This document shows, one piece after another, positions 38,633 through 46,764 of a DNA stretch of 64,000 nt. Numbering within the stretch: the first letter of the stretch is position 1; every line of letters begins with the position of its first letter. The notes beneath the pieces were generated by a model. It did no database searches, was not told the origin of the DNA, and worked only from the letters and a program-made list of their open reading frames with translations. The stretch is from Leptospira andrefontaineae (GTDB lineage: Bacteria; Spirochaetota; Leptospiria; Leptospirales; Leptospiraceae): positions 248,001 to 312,000 of the forward strand of contig NZ_RQEY01000010.1 of the NCBI RefSeq assembly GCF_004770105.1, written 5' to 3'. Both the position numbers and the translations under genes were made by a program.

Positions 38633-38940
38633 TGTAGGAGTTCCTACATCCGCTGAAATTCGCCCCCACCCTGCATTGGGATTGGGGGGAGTGGCTGGTG
38701 GGAGAGCTCGCACTCGCTTACCACAAAATCTCCCTTTTGACAAATCATTTTGTGCGATCCCCTTTGTTGGAATTCCTACAAAATAATTTATATTCCGAGA
38801 TCGTTCTCCAAAAGATCCACTCACCCCCGCGGCAGGGATGCGAAAGGCGAAGTCCGGGCTTTGCCCGGATGAGCGCGAATGCGCGAACCTGCAGCAGCCC
38901 GATCCGAAGGAGCCGCCCAAATTTTGTAGGAACTCCTACA
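38633..38940. repeat. MITE-like element with 16-base inverted ends
   Basis: The left end TGTAGGAGTTCCTACA (38633-38648) and the right end TGTAGGAACTCCTACA (38925-38940) are exact reverse complements. A third, related copy TGTTGGAATTCCTACA lies at 38765-38780. Inside is a perfect hairpin TCCGGGC-TTT-GCCCGGA (38853-38869) and a GC-rich stretch. No transposase is present. The motif recurs at 43558-43573. Confidence 0.6.
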
Positions 38941-38960
38941 TCATGACTTTCAGGTTTGAA

Positions 38961-38997
38961 AAATAAAAAAAGGCGCCGGGGAAACCGACGCCTTCTT
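38961..38997 (-). terminator. Terminator after the acyl-CoA dehydrogenase gene
   Basis: AGGCG-CCGG (38971-38979) pairs with CCG-ACGCCT (about 38985-38993), and the minus strand continues with a run of seven Ts. It lies 26 bases after the stop codon at 39023. Confidence 0.75.
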
Positions 38998-39022
38998 AAA
39001 GCTTTGCAATATTAGAAAATTC

Positions 39023-40186
39023 TTATTTTGCGGAAGCTGCTTCACGGATCACATAAGCTGCGATCTCGTTTTTCTGAATTTGAGTGGTTCCTTCGAAGAT
39101 ACAAAGGATTTTTGCATCTCTCATCAGTTTTTCAACAGGATACTCTTTAGTGTAACCGTATCCGCCGAAAATTTGAACCGCGTCAGTAGCAGCTTTCATT
39201 GCAGTTTCAGAGCAATAAGCTTTAGCGATTGCAGAATATTTCGGAAGACGAGGATCCTCAGCATCAGACATACGAGCAGAAAGATAACAAATCTGACGTG
39301 CAGTCTCTACACCGATAGACATATCCGCAAGCATATGCTGAACAGCTTGGAAGCTGGAAATTTTAGAACCGAACTGCTCTCTTTGACGAGCGTATTTAGA
39401 TGCGTGATCTAAAGCAGCTTGAGCAACACCTACTCCCATAGCAGCAACGTATGGACGAGAAGCGTTCAAAGTTTGAAGCGCGTAGATGAATCCAAGGTTT
39501 TCTTTTCCGATCATGTTAGCTTCTTCAACTGCACAATCTTCGAAGATGATCTGGCGAGTGTCAGATGCACGAATACCAAGTTTATCTTCTTTTTTACCAA
39601 CGATCAAACCTGGAGTATCACGTTTAACATAGAAGCAGGAAACTCCACGAGTTCCGCGGCCTTTATCAGTATAAGCAAAAACGGTATAAGCGCCTGCGCT
39701 ACCACCACCGGTAATCCATTGTTTGGTTCCGTTGATGACCCATTTGTCGCCTTTTTTAACTGCAGTAGTGCTCATACCAGGAACATCAGAACCTGCACCA
39801 GGCTCGGAAAGACAGAAAGAAACTCCGTATTCTCCGTCAACGACCGGTTGAAGCCATTTTTTCTTTTGTTCGTGGCTTGCACCTTTCATGATTGGAAGGA
39901 TTCCAAGACCGGTATAACCGAAACAAAGGCTGATACCGAGACATCCTCTGGAAAGTTCTTCAGTTACCAAACACTGCTCTACTGAACCAAGACCCCATCC
40001 ACCGTATTCTTCGGGGATAGTGAGTCCGTTGACTCCTAACTCGGTTCTCATTCTATTAATAAGTTCTTCTGGATGCTTATTTGCTTCGTCCCAATGGATA
40101 GCAACTTCATGGGTGATCTCTTTCTTAACGAAAGAACGAATCGTGTCCCTAATCTCGATCTGCTGCTCAGTCAGTTCCTGATACAT
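39023..40186 (-). CDS. Acyl-CoA dehydrogenase
   Basis: Catalyses the first step of beta-oxidation with FAD. The family features are SEPGAGSDVPGMSTTAVKKGDKWVINGTKQWITGGG (FAD and substrate contacts), ERGCL-type SRGCLGISLCFGYTGLG, FGSKISSFQAVQHMLADMS and DAVQIFGGYGYTKEYPVEKLMRDAKI. The catalytic Glu is Glu365 in CIFEGTTQIQ. Length of 387 is normal. AAGGG lies upstream of the ATG. A 9-2-9 inverted repeat with the core GAACGTTCG lies 160-180 bases upstream, probably a TetR/FadR-type operator. Confidence 0.95.
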   Translation of the reverse strand: MYQELTEQQIEIRDTIRSFVKKEITHEVAIHWDEANKHPEELINRMRTELGVNGLTIPEEYGGWGLGSVEQCLVTEELSRGCLGISLCFGYTGLGILPIMKGASHEQKKKWLQPVVDGEYGVSFCLSEPGAGSDVPGMSTTAVKKGDKWVINGTKQWITGGGSAGAYTVFAYTDKGRGTRGVSCFYVKRDTPGLIVGKKEDKLGIRASDTRQIIFEDCAVEEANMIGKENLGFIYALQTLNASRPYVAAMGVGVAQAALDHASKYARQREQFGSKISSFQAVQHMLADMSIGVETARQICYLSARMSDAEDPRLPKYSAIAKAYCSETAMKAATDAVQIFGGYGYTKEYPVEKLMRDAKILCIFEGTTQIQKNEIAAYVIREAASAK

Positions 40187-40348
40187 TTTTTCCCTTCTTG
40201 CGAGAGTTTCTAGTCCTAATTTTTCGCCAGGGTCGATTCAATCAAGAAAAACATGGCTGATTAAACGTTCATTTTAGCCCTAATGGGACAGAATTCCTGG
40301 AAATCTCGTTATTTTCCTAGATTTTGGCGATCTGAAAGCATATAAAAA

Positions 40349-40368
40349 ACAGAACGTTCGTTCTGTTA
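40349..40368. promoter_or_regulatory. TetR/FadR-like operator upstream of acyl-CoA dehydrogenase
   Basis: AACAGAACG and CGTTCTGTT are perfect reverse complements separated by TT. The site lies in the 202-base gap between the monooxygenase stop and the acyl-CoA dehydrogenase start. Its core also occurs upstream of the lipase gene. Confidence 0.55.
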
Positions 40369-40388
40369 ATGATTTCCTTATAGAATTT

Positions 40389-41918
40389 TCAGGAAATAAA
40401 TTGAGTAAACCAAATAGAAGCAGCCTGTCGGATGGATTGCTCATCTGGTTCCTTATCGGAAGCCCAAGCAATAATTCCGTCGGGACGGATTAGCATAGTG
40501 CTTAAACCTAGCTGCTCTTTTGCTCTGCCTGAAACATACTTCACTTGGTCACCGTATTCTTTCGCCAAGGTTTTCAGAGAAGAATTCGTATTAAAATCGA
40601 GAAGTATACCTTGGCCGTATTGCATCAATTCGCCGATCCTTCTACCATCCTCAAATTCAAAGTTCGGAACACTATAACCCACCAAAGGATGAGAATCGCC
40701 TAGATCATAATGTGTAAAAATGCCCCAAACTCTTGCAGCCATATAGGTAGAAACATCAGTAGTTTCCATAAGATCACGGATAATCGAGTTTAATGCTCGG
40801 GCCTGAGGATTCGGTTTCATGATCATAACCTGGGCACGAGACCAATCTAAAACCTGCGCACCAATCGGATGCCTCTCCGTATAATAACTGTCCAATAAAC
40901 CTTCCGGTGCTTTTTTATGAATGGTTGCAGCAAGTTTCCAACCCAAGTTCATTGCATCTCCCAATCCAAGATTCAGGCCTTGGCCTCCTAAAGGAGAATG
41001 AATATGAGCTGCATCTCCAGCCAAAAGGACACGTCCATTTCGATAACTCGTTGCCTGCCTCGCTCTATCTGTCCAAGTCGTTGCGAAATGAAGAGCAGTT
41101 ATTGTTACATCGGTGTTTGAAATACGTCGTAAAACTTCTTGCACATGTTCTCTCGTAATTGTTCTTTCCGAACTATGAAATTCTCCTGCATCAAAATCCT
41201 GAATAACAATGAAGCCAGGTTGGGATTGTAAATACATTCCTCTTTCAGTGAGATTCCTTCCTGGGTTCAGCTTCTCTGGATCTGCAATATCAACTTTGGT
41301 GGAATAACCGGTGAACTCTGGCTCGGTACCTGCAAATTCAAAACCGCCTGATTTGCGAACAACACTACGAGCTCCATCACAACCCACAAGCCATTGGCCT
41401 TGAAAAGTTTGATCACCTGATTGAACAGTCACTCTTTCATCCGTTTGCTGAAAAGAAGTCAATGGAAGACCCCTCTTGATCTCTACACCAAGCGCTTCTG
41501 CACGGCGAGTCAGTATAGTTTCCATCTCTTGCATTTCAGAGATCAAATTTGTTTCAGTAGAACTTTCTAACCGATGTTTCCATTTTGAAGTATCAATATT
41601 ACCTTCATGAAATGGAATACCTGCAAAATGCCCTACTTGACGAAGCGGCCCTTGTTGAACTGAATTTGCATGAGGATTTTTAAGGCGTTTATGAATTTCA
41701 AGTTCATCTAATAGACCTCTGCGATAAAGAGCTTCGATACTAGAAGCGGAAAGTCCGCGTACCCCAAATGGGAGTTGTTTGAATGGAGATTGAAGGTTTT
41801 CGGACTTCTCCAATATAAGAACTCTAGATTTTGCTAATGCAAGTTCACAGGCTAAAAAAAGTCCAACTGGGCCTGCTCCAGAAATAATAACATCGTAAAT
41901 CGGCTGGTCTCGTTTCAT
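40389..41918 (-). CDS. FAD-dependent aromatic monooxygenase (PheA/TfdB-like)
   Basis: Hydroxylates an aromatic or polyketide-like substrate with NAD(P)H and oxygen. The FAD motif DVIISGAGPVGLFLACELALAK is at the N-terminus; the NAD(P)-linked motif DGARSVVRKSGG is near 185, and the second FAD motif RVLLAGDAAHIHSPLGGQGLNLGLGDAMNLGWKLA near 290. A C-terminal thioredoxin-like domain (about 405-505) includes GQGILLDFN and STMLIRPDGIIAWAS. Length of 509 is normal. It is translationally coupled (ATGA) to the upstream TetR gene, which is likely its regulator. Rifampicin monooxygenase-like enzymes share this layout. Confidence 0.88.
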   Translation of the reverse strand: MKRDQPIYDVIISGAGPVGLFLACELALAKSRVLILEKSENLQSPFKQLPFGVRGLSASSIEALYRRGLLDELEIHKRLKNPHANSVQQGPLRQVGHFAGIPFHEGNIDTSKWKHRLESSTETNLISEMQEMETILTRRAEALGVEIKRGLPLTSFQQTDERVTVQSGDQTFQGQWLVGCDGARSVVRKSGGFEFAGTEPEFTGYSTKVDIADPEKLNPGRNLTERGMYLQSQPGFIVIQDFDAGEFHSSERTITREHVQEVLRRISNTDVTITALHFATTWTDRARQATSYRNGRVLLAGDAAHIHSPLGGQGLNLGLGDAMNLGWKLAATIHKKAPEGLLDSYYTERHPIGAQVLDWSRAQVMIMKPNPQARALNSIIRDLMETTDVSTYMAARVWGIFTHYDLGDSHPLVGYSVPNFEFEDGRRIGELMQYGQGILLDFNTNSSLKTLAKEYGDQVKYVSGRAKEQLGLSTMLIRPDGIIAWASDKEPDEQSIRQAASIWFTQFIS

Positions 41919-42469
41919 TTATTCCACCCGTTTTTCAAAACTTTAAAAGTGAGAGTTAACACATCCTTTGGAGATGTTGAATTACATGCATAACTCACTC
42001 CTTCTAATATGAGCTTTGCAATACATTCCGCTTCTATTTTACTCACACCGGTATCGTTTTGGATTTCTTTAGCTAAAGAATTTTCATAACGAGCCCATAA
42101 CCCGCGCAGATAAGAAGTAAGCTCGGGTGAGGACCTGATCAGTTTCCCAAATCCGGAAAAAGTCTTCTTATCCGGCGGGTTAAACAACTTACTCGAGAAA
42201 AAATATTGATGAAGAGCATCCAGAATGGACTGGCCCTTCTTTCGATCTCGAACCGCTTTCAAGATATCTGCATCTATCTCATCCTCAAGATCGAAAATGA
42301 GAGACTCTTTGGTCGGGAAATAATTGAAAAGTGTAGTAACGGCAACTTCCGCTTTTTCGGCAATTTCAGCAGTAGTAACTGCATCATACCCTTTTTCTAT
42401 GAAAAGATCTCGAGCAATATCCGAAATGAGCTTTCGAGTTTTGGCTTTCTTTATCTCACGCAATCCCAT
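41915..42469 (-). CDS. TetR-family transcriptional regulator
   Basis: The helix-turn-helix region is KKAKTRKLISDIARDLFIEKGYDAVTTAEIAEKAEVAVTTLFNYFPTKESLIFD, a textbook TetR N-terminus. The rest (about 60-184) is a helical ligand domain with low conservation. It overlaps the FAD monooxygenase gene by ATGA and so is the first gene of a two-gene operon. A likely operator lies 25-45 bases upstream. It probably senses an aromatic compound that the monooxygenase modifies. Confidence 0.92.
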   Translation of the reverse strand: MGLREIKKAKTRKLISDIARDLFIEKGYDAVTTAEIAEKAEVAVTTLFNYFPTKESLIFDLEDEIDADILKAVRDRKKGQSILDALHQYFFSSKLFNPPDKKTFSGFGKLIRSSPELTSYLRGLWARYENSLAKEIQNDTGVSKIEAECIAKLILEGVSYACNSTSPKDVLTLTFKVLKNGWNK

Positions 42470-42494
42470 TCCCTAAGTCGCTCCTATAATTGAA

Positions 42495-42512
42495 GTCATT
42501 ATCAATTATGAC
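42495..42512. promoter_or_regulatory. Candidate operator of the TetR operon
   Basis: GTCATTATC and AATTATGAC form an imperfect inverted repeat (outer five bases exact) just upstream of the tetR-like start. Symmetry and position fit autoregulation. Confidence 0.4.
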
Positions 42513-42659
42513 GAATAAAAAACAATACTAAATACAAAATTGTAGTTACTACATTTTTATATTTAACACAAAAATTGAAAAAAGCCAGAAAACCGCTTTT
42601 CAGTATATTTTACTGCTTGAATTTCCCCCTTTGGCCCCTAAGCTCCCAGAGTTATAGCT

Positions 42660-43304
42660 ATGGATAGTAAAGTTCATATACTTATTTCCTTTATCGTTTT
42701 CGTAATTTTTGTTGTCGGAGCCTTCTTAGCCTCCTATTTGGATCGCCGAAAAATTCGAAAGGAATTCGTTATTCCATCAGGAAAACTGATCCCGCCAGAC
42801 AATCGTATCGTTGTGAATAGAAATCTGATATTATACATCGGAATTGCGTTAATCCTTTTCGGAGGCCATTCCGTTCTTTTTGTCCGAATCAATACACCAT
42901 ACATGATCGCCGTAAGTTCGATGTTGATAATAGGCATTTTTCTTTTACTATTTTTTCTTGTTAAAAGAAAGCCTTCAGGTTGGCTCCAATTCTCCGAGAA
43001 AGGGATTACTATCGGTCTACGCAACGGCAGTCATACGATTGCATGGAAATCTTTTCAATCATGGCAAGTAGTGGAGGTAATGAGAAATATATCAGTCCTT
43101 ATTATTTTAAAAGAACCGATTGCAGAATCGTTCCAAATCGAAAGCGAGGATCCGAATTATACACGTAAAGTTCAGAAGATATTCTCACAAAACTTTGCAA
43201 TCTTCGGAGCACATGTAATGATAATGTTGGGAATTTGGAACGCAACTCCAGCAGACATTGTTTACACTTTAAGAAAATATACTAACAATATTGATTCATT
43301 TTAA
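42660..43304 (+). CDS. Hypothetical membrane protein
   Basis: I recognise no named family. Three membrane helices are visible: about 6-26, 57-75 and 80-102. After the third comes a soluble part of about 110 residues starting GWLQFSEKGITIGLRNGSHTIAWKSFQSWQVVEV, in which short beta strands end in a Trp pattern, reminiscent of a bacterial PH domain. The C-terminus is LRKYTNNIDSF. It is followed by a strong hairpin at 43311-43334 and precedes two other small membrane-protein genes. Upstream gap of 190 bases holds the TetR operator. Confidence 0.7.
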   Translation: MDSKVHILISFIVFVIFVVGAFLASYLDRRKIRKEFVIPSGKLIPPDNRIVVNRNLILYIGIALILFGGHSVLFVRINTPYMIAVSSMLIIGIFLLLFFLVKRKPSGWLQFSEKGITIGLRNGSHTIAWKSFQSWQVVEVMRNISVLIILKEPIAESFQIESEDPNYTRKVQKIFSQNFAIFGAHVMIMLGIWNATPADIVYTLRKYTNNIDSF

Positions 43305-43310
43305 AAAGGC

Positions 43311-43334
43311 GCCCCACCCTACTTAGGGTGGGGG
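43311..43334. terminator. Strong GC hairpin after the membrane-protein gene
   Basis: GCCCCACCCT (43311-43320) pairs with AGGGTGGGG (43325-43333) around ACTT. On the minus strand the stem is followed by CCTTTTTAAAA, on the plus strand by no T-run. Confidence 0.45.
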
Positions 43335-43500
43335 CCGGTGCGGTGGTACCATGAAAACGATTTCGATTGATTCTGGTCGTTTTGATTTCATTCCATCTCT
43401 CGTTTGACCTCGATTTCCTCGGTCACCGACTCGTCTGTGACGGTCGTCTTCTCGCTCTCGCGATCGCTGCGAAGGGGGGCCGGTGCGGTGGTACCATGAA
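43330..43500. repeat. Pair of 26-base direct repeats
   Basis: The copies at 43330-43355 and 43475-43500 are identical, both starting GGGGGCCGGTGCGG and ending TGGTACCATGAA. They flank a 119-base stretch with GC content higher than the neighbours. No coding function. Confidence 0.75.
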
Positions 43501-43557
43501 GCACCCCCTTACCACATTCCCTTCTGTTTGGCGAGAAAAATTTGCTGCTATTTCCGA

Positions 43558-43573
43558 TGTAGGAATTCCTACA
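43558..43573. repeat. Palindromic intergenic repeat unit
   Basis: TGTAGGAATTCCTACA is a perfect 16-base palindrome, differing by one base from each end of the element at 38633-38940. Confidence 0.6.
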
Positions 43574-43660
43574 ACGGAATTTAGATTCGGAAATTTGTTT
43601 ACTTTAGAAAGCAAAAATGAATCAATATTTGTCTCAGTTGGTTTCGTCGGGAGAGACTTC

Positions 43661-44056
43661 ATGTTGCAAAGCGTCGTAGCACCAATCATTGCTGGAATAG
43701 CGGGATTTATTTGTGCATTTCTTTTTAGCGGCCCTCTTTATTTCGGCCTTTCAAAATTTCTGAATTTGCCTACTCAAGAAGAGAAGAAGAATCTCGGCCT
43801 CCGAATATTTTTGAATTTCTGCGTTTTCCTTGCTACTGCGTTTTCTATCTCGTTAATTTTGCAATATATGAGCTTACAAAATAAAGCTCAGGGCCAATCG
43901 ATTGCTTTCATCTTATGGTTCGGATTTATATTCACTTCCAGCTCTATCGATGTGATCTGGAAAGGTAAACATCTGAAATTATGGATTTTTGAATCTATAT
44001 CTTCCTTAATTACGATCCAAGTTTTAATGTTCGTTCTATTACTATTTTATAAATGA
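43661..44056 (+). CDS. Small membrane protein, DUF1761-like
   Basis: The product of 131 residues has four membrane helices, with the first in LQSVVAPIIAGIAGFICAFLFSGPLYFGLSKF, similar in layout to DUF1761 proteins (small four-helix proteins of unknown function). The start at ATG 43661 has GGGAG 7 bases upstream. A longer frame from 43367 would run through intergenic repeats and is rejected. The stop overlaps the next start by ATGA, so the two small membrane proteins are coupled. Confidence 0.65.
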   Translation: MLQSVVAPIIAGIAGFICAFLFSGPLYFGLSKFLNLPTQEEKKNLGLRIFLNFCVFLATAFSISLILQYMSLQNKAQGQSIAFILWFGFIFTSSSIDVIWKGKHLKLWIFESISSLITIQVLMFVLLLFYK

Positions 44057-44460
44057 AACAAGCTCGATTCATTCTTACACTTGATTCGACAGGTGCATTA
44101 GTAGTAGGGGTATTCATCCTACTTTTCTCTTCTCTTATCTCAAACTTGACCGGCTGGCAGGAAAGTTTCACCCGCATGGAAGGTTTTGTGAATTTAATAT
44201 ATGGTTCTTATTCCGGAATTCTCCTATTGTTCCTAAGAAGAGGTCGCCTTCATCGGACATTTATTTTGATCTTGATTATTGCAAATTCTCTTTGGGGTTT
44301 GCAATGTTTTGCCCAAGCATGGAGATTAAAAGAAGAAGTCACCTATATTGGGAACGCCGTATTATTGCTTGAAGGTATTTATCTATTAGTATTGGCTTAT
44401 TTAGAGGCAAAATTCGTTTTGCCTCAATGTATCTCCAACTCGTCTCAGTACCTTAAGTAA
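44053..44460 (+). CDS. Hypothetical four-helix membrane protein
   Basis: 135 residues with helices at about 10-30, 48-62, 68-88 and 97-118. No named family is recognised. Coupled by ATGA to the DUF1761-like gene, so the products may act together. The C-terminus ends in a hydrophilic CISNSSQYLK. It converges with the MBL-fold gene, three bases apart. Confidence 0.65.
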   Translation: MKQARFILTLDSTGALVVGVFILLFSSLISNLTGWQESFTRMEGFVNLIYGSYSGILLLFLRRGRLHRTFILILIIANSLWGLQCFAQAWRLKEEVTYIGNAVLLLEGIYLLVLAYLEAKFVLPQCISNSSQYLK

Positions 44461-44463
44461 AAT

Positions 44464-45405
44464 CTATTTAGCAGAAGCAGAGATACTTTGGTGTCCTGGA
44501 TGGATCTGAATTTTCGGGAACTTAGCCGCTACCGACTGCAACAAATTTAGACTCGTTTTGTTCCTTTCCAAATCCTTGGTAAAACCTCCGGGAGTCACGT
44601 TATTAAGCCAACCCCAGCTAGTATGACAAGTATCCCCTGTTATTAGTTGGACCCCGCTCGTGGATTTTATCAAAAATGCAATACTACCCTCCGTATGCCC
44701 GGGAACGGAAATTACATAAAGAGATTGATCTCCAAAGAAATCTAAAAATCTAATTGGAGCACCTTCTCTTCCGAAGAAGTTTAATTCCGAAAGCGCAGTA
44801 CCAGCGCCAAGTAATGCATCCGTACTTCCTTGTACAAAAAGATGTAGAAAACGAGAATCTCCCGGTTCGTTTTGTCCAGTATACACAGAAGTTCCCGCTG
44901 GAAAATCTTGAGTACCCAAAATATGATCTAAATGCAAATGAGTAAGGAAGATACCTTCTACTTTTTTCGGATCTTTTTGCAGCCACTCCTTAATCGTAGT
45001 ATGAATCTTCAGATCACCTAGATTCATTTGAGAAGCAACTATGCTTGAAACAGGCCATTCTTTTTTATCTTTGCGAAATATATCTCCGAGCCCGGTATCT
45101 ATTATATATCTGCCGAACTTAGGATGATCTATTACGTAAAAATAAATTTGGATCGGTTCCTTGCCGGATTGTAAACCCGCAACCACTGCTTTTGGATCGC
45201 TTAAATTTATTAAACCAGCGCGGTCTGCCAACCAATCCGCTGCGACAATCTTTTTAAAGATGATCGGGCCTTTGTCAGAAGAATTTATATTTTGGATATC
45301 TACTGGAGTTCCATTATTCACCAGAACGGAGCGATTGGAAGTAACAGCGCAAGCGGTTAGTATCCCGATAGAAATAAATGAAAAAATGATTCGTTGGATT
45401 TTCAC
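44464..45405 (-). CDS. Metallo-beta-lactamase-fold hydrolase lipoprotein
   Basis: The signal ends GILTAC, a lipobox with Cys19. The zinc motif [11 protein letters not shown] is at about 154-164, followed by [17 protein letters not shown] and [11 protein letters not shown], with a last His in IQIHPGHQS. This is the AHL-lactonase-like branch of the MBL fold, but substrate specificity cannot be read off. It is anchored outside the cytoplasm, which is unusual for quorum-quenching lactonases. It converges with the small membrane-protein pair. Confidence 0.88.
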   Translation of the reverse strand: MKIQRIIFSFISIGILTACAVTSNRSVLVNNGTPVDIQNINSSDKGPIIFKKIVAADWLADRAGLINLSDPKAVVAGLQSGKEPIQIYFYVIDHPKFGRYIIDTGLGDIFRKDKKEWPVSSIVASQMNLGDLKIHTTIKEWLQKDPKKVEGIFLTHLHLDHILGTQDFPAGTSVYTGQNEPGDSRFLHLFVQGSTDALLGAGTALSELNFFGREGAPIRFLDFFGDQSLYVISVPGHTEGSIAFLIKSTSGVQLITGDTCHTSWGWLNNVTPGGFTKDLERNKTSLNLLQSVAAKFPKIQIHPGHQSISASAK

Positions 45406-45468
45406 GAGAGATAGCCCTTATACATTTAAGTTAGTTCGAAAAGAATTTTGAATTCCAATATCTTTTAA

Positions 45469-46641
45469 TTAAATTACTTTGTCTTTTTTTAATTCTTCTA
45501 TTTCAGAATCGGTATACCCCAAAGCCTTCAGGATTTCCCCGTTATGCTCTCCATGATCAGGAGGATCGGTTCGGTAGGTAACCTTACTTTCCGAAAAAGG
45601 AAAAGGAGAACCGAATTGTATATAATCCCCATATTGTTTGTGCTTGCGGTCCAGGATCATCCCTTTCTCTCTCATTACTGGATCTTTGGAAACTTCGTCC
45701 AGGGTTTTGACGGGAGTGAGACATGAATCAGGATTTTGGAATATAGGCTCGAGATCCGAGAGGGTTTTCGAAGAGAAGTATTCCGTCAGGATCTTTTTCC
45801 ATTCCGCAAAATGAGTCTCTGCAATCGGAACCTTTTCCAAATGTGAGTCCAGTCCGGATTGTCTTAAGAATGTTTTGAAAAACATTTCTTCCAGAGCACC
45901 TAACGCGACCCAACGACCTTCTTTGGTTCTATATGTAGAATAATTAGGAAGTTTTCCGGATAATAATTCGTTCCCACCTTCCGGATTTTTTCCCGTAGCG
46001 GAATAAATCCCTCCGTATAAGGATATGAACTGGAGAGAAGCCTCCATCATGGAAATTGCAATCTTTTGCCCACGACCTGTTTTTTCTCTATAATACAATG
46101 CGGCTAAGATGGATGAAAGAGCAGTTAACGTCCCTCCTCCTATATCCGCTAATTGGAATCCTGGAGCCTGGGGATTTTTTCCTGTTTGGTCCAATACTCC
46201 CGAAAGAGAAAGATAATTCAAATCATGTCCTGCAAAATCTTTGTAAGCTCCCGAATCTCCGTAGCCGTAAATCCCACAATAGATCAATCTAGGAAATTTC
46301 TCTTTTAGATCATCATAGCCGAGTCCCATTTTAGAAAGTCCATCGGGACGAAATCCTTCCAACAATATATCAGCATCTTCCAATAGTTTGAATAAGATCT
46401 CTTTTGATTTTTCTCTTTTGAGATTAAGTGTGATCGCTTTTTTATTTCTGTTCAACATCAGATATAAAGAAGGCGCACCATTTTCTTTTTTGAACATTAC
46501 TCTGGTTGCATCCATTGCTCTAGGATTTTCTACCTTAATGATCTCGGCTCCCATATCTCCCAAATACATGGAGCATAAAGGGCCAGGTAGCAATAAGCTT
46601 AAATCAACTACCTTAACTCCTGAAAGTGGACCTTTGTTCAT
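45469..46641 (-). CDS. CaiB/BaiF family CoA transferase
   Basis: Class III CoA transferase or alpha-methylacyl-CoA racemase. It begins LSGVKVVDLSLLLPGPLCSMYLGDMGAEIIKVENP. The catalytic Asp is Asp140 in FAGHDLNYLSLSG. Other marks are NRNKKAITLNLKRE and ILLEGFRPDGLSKMGLGY. The order of the GHDLNY motif and length of 390 fit the racemase-like branch. Substrate is unknown; branched-chain acyl-CoA handling is plausible next to other lipid genes. Upstream is a copy of a TAGTCGCT repeat. Confidence 0.9.
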   Translation of the reverse strand: MNKGPLSGVKVVDLSLLLPGPLCSMYLGDMGAEIIKVENPRAMDATRVMFKKENGAPSLYLMLNRNKKAITLNLKREKSKEILFKLLEDADILLEGFRPDGLSKMGLGYDDLKEKFPRLIYCGIYGYGDSGAYKDFAGHDLNYLSLSGVLDQTGKNPQAPGFQLADIGGGTLTALSSILAALYYREKTGRGQKIAISMMEASLQFISLYGGIYSATGKNPEGGNELLSGKLPNYSTYRTKEGRWVALGALEEMFFKTFLRQSGLDSHLEKVPIAETHFAEWKKILTEYFSSKTLSDLEPIFQNPDSCLTPVKTLDEVSKDPVMREKGMILDRKHKQYGDYIQFGSPFPFSESKVTYRTDPPDHGEHNGEILKALGYTDSEIEELKKDKVI

Positions 46642-46660
46642 TTTTATGATTTCCTAAATA

Positions 46661-46696
46661 TAGTCGCTACGTTTCTAAAACATACGCGGCGGACTA
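46661..46696. repeat. TAGTCGCT-family intergenic repeat, copy 1
   Basis: It starts TAGTCGCTACGTTTCT, continues AAAACATACGCGGCGGACTA and closely resembles the copy at 56540-56585. It lies upstream of the CaiB-like gene. Confidence 0.5.
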
Positions 46697-46764
46697 AAAA
46701 CTTTGGACCTGTTTAGATCCAGAATGTGAGAAGAAAAGTGTTTTTTGTTTTTAAAAAACGCCGT

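Larger units (their letters stand above)
38622..39022. other. 401-base intergenic region, mostly one repeat element
   Basis: It holds the 308-base inverted-repeat-bounded element at 38633-38940 and the terminator of the acyl-CoA dehydrogenase gene. The open frame on the minus strand here lies inside the repeat and has no coding character. Base composition is clearly more GC-rich than the neighbours. Confidence 0.6.
43305..43660. other. 356-base intergenic region with repeats
   Basis: No gene is seen here. It contains the hairpin 43311-43334, two copies of a 26-base direct repeat 145 bases apart, a GC-rich stretch with several TCG/CGA words between them, and the palindrome TGTAGGAATTCCTACA at 43558-43573. 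An in-frame extension of the next gene to 43367 reads through these repeats and is not convincing. Confidence 0.6.

Noticed and set aside
38618..38920. Open frame on the minus strand in the 38.6 kb gap
   Set aside because: It lies entirely within a repeat-like element with inverted ends and has low-complexity composition; no family similarity or ribosome binding site.
40280..40471. Small minus-strand frame across the ACAD operator
   Set aside because: It crosses the inverted repeat and the end of the monooxygenase gene; no coding signature.
43367..43660. Extended N-terminus of the DUF1761-like gene
   Set aside because: The extra 98 codons run through a 26-base direct repeat and a palindromic repeat and show no coding character; a good ribosome binding site lies before 43661.
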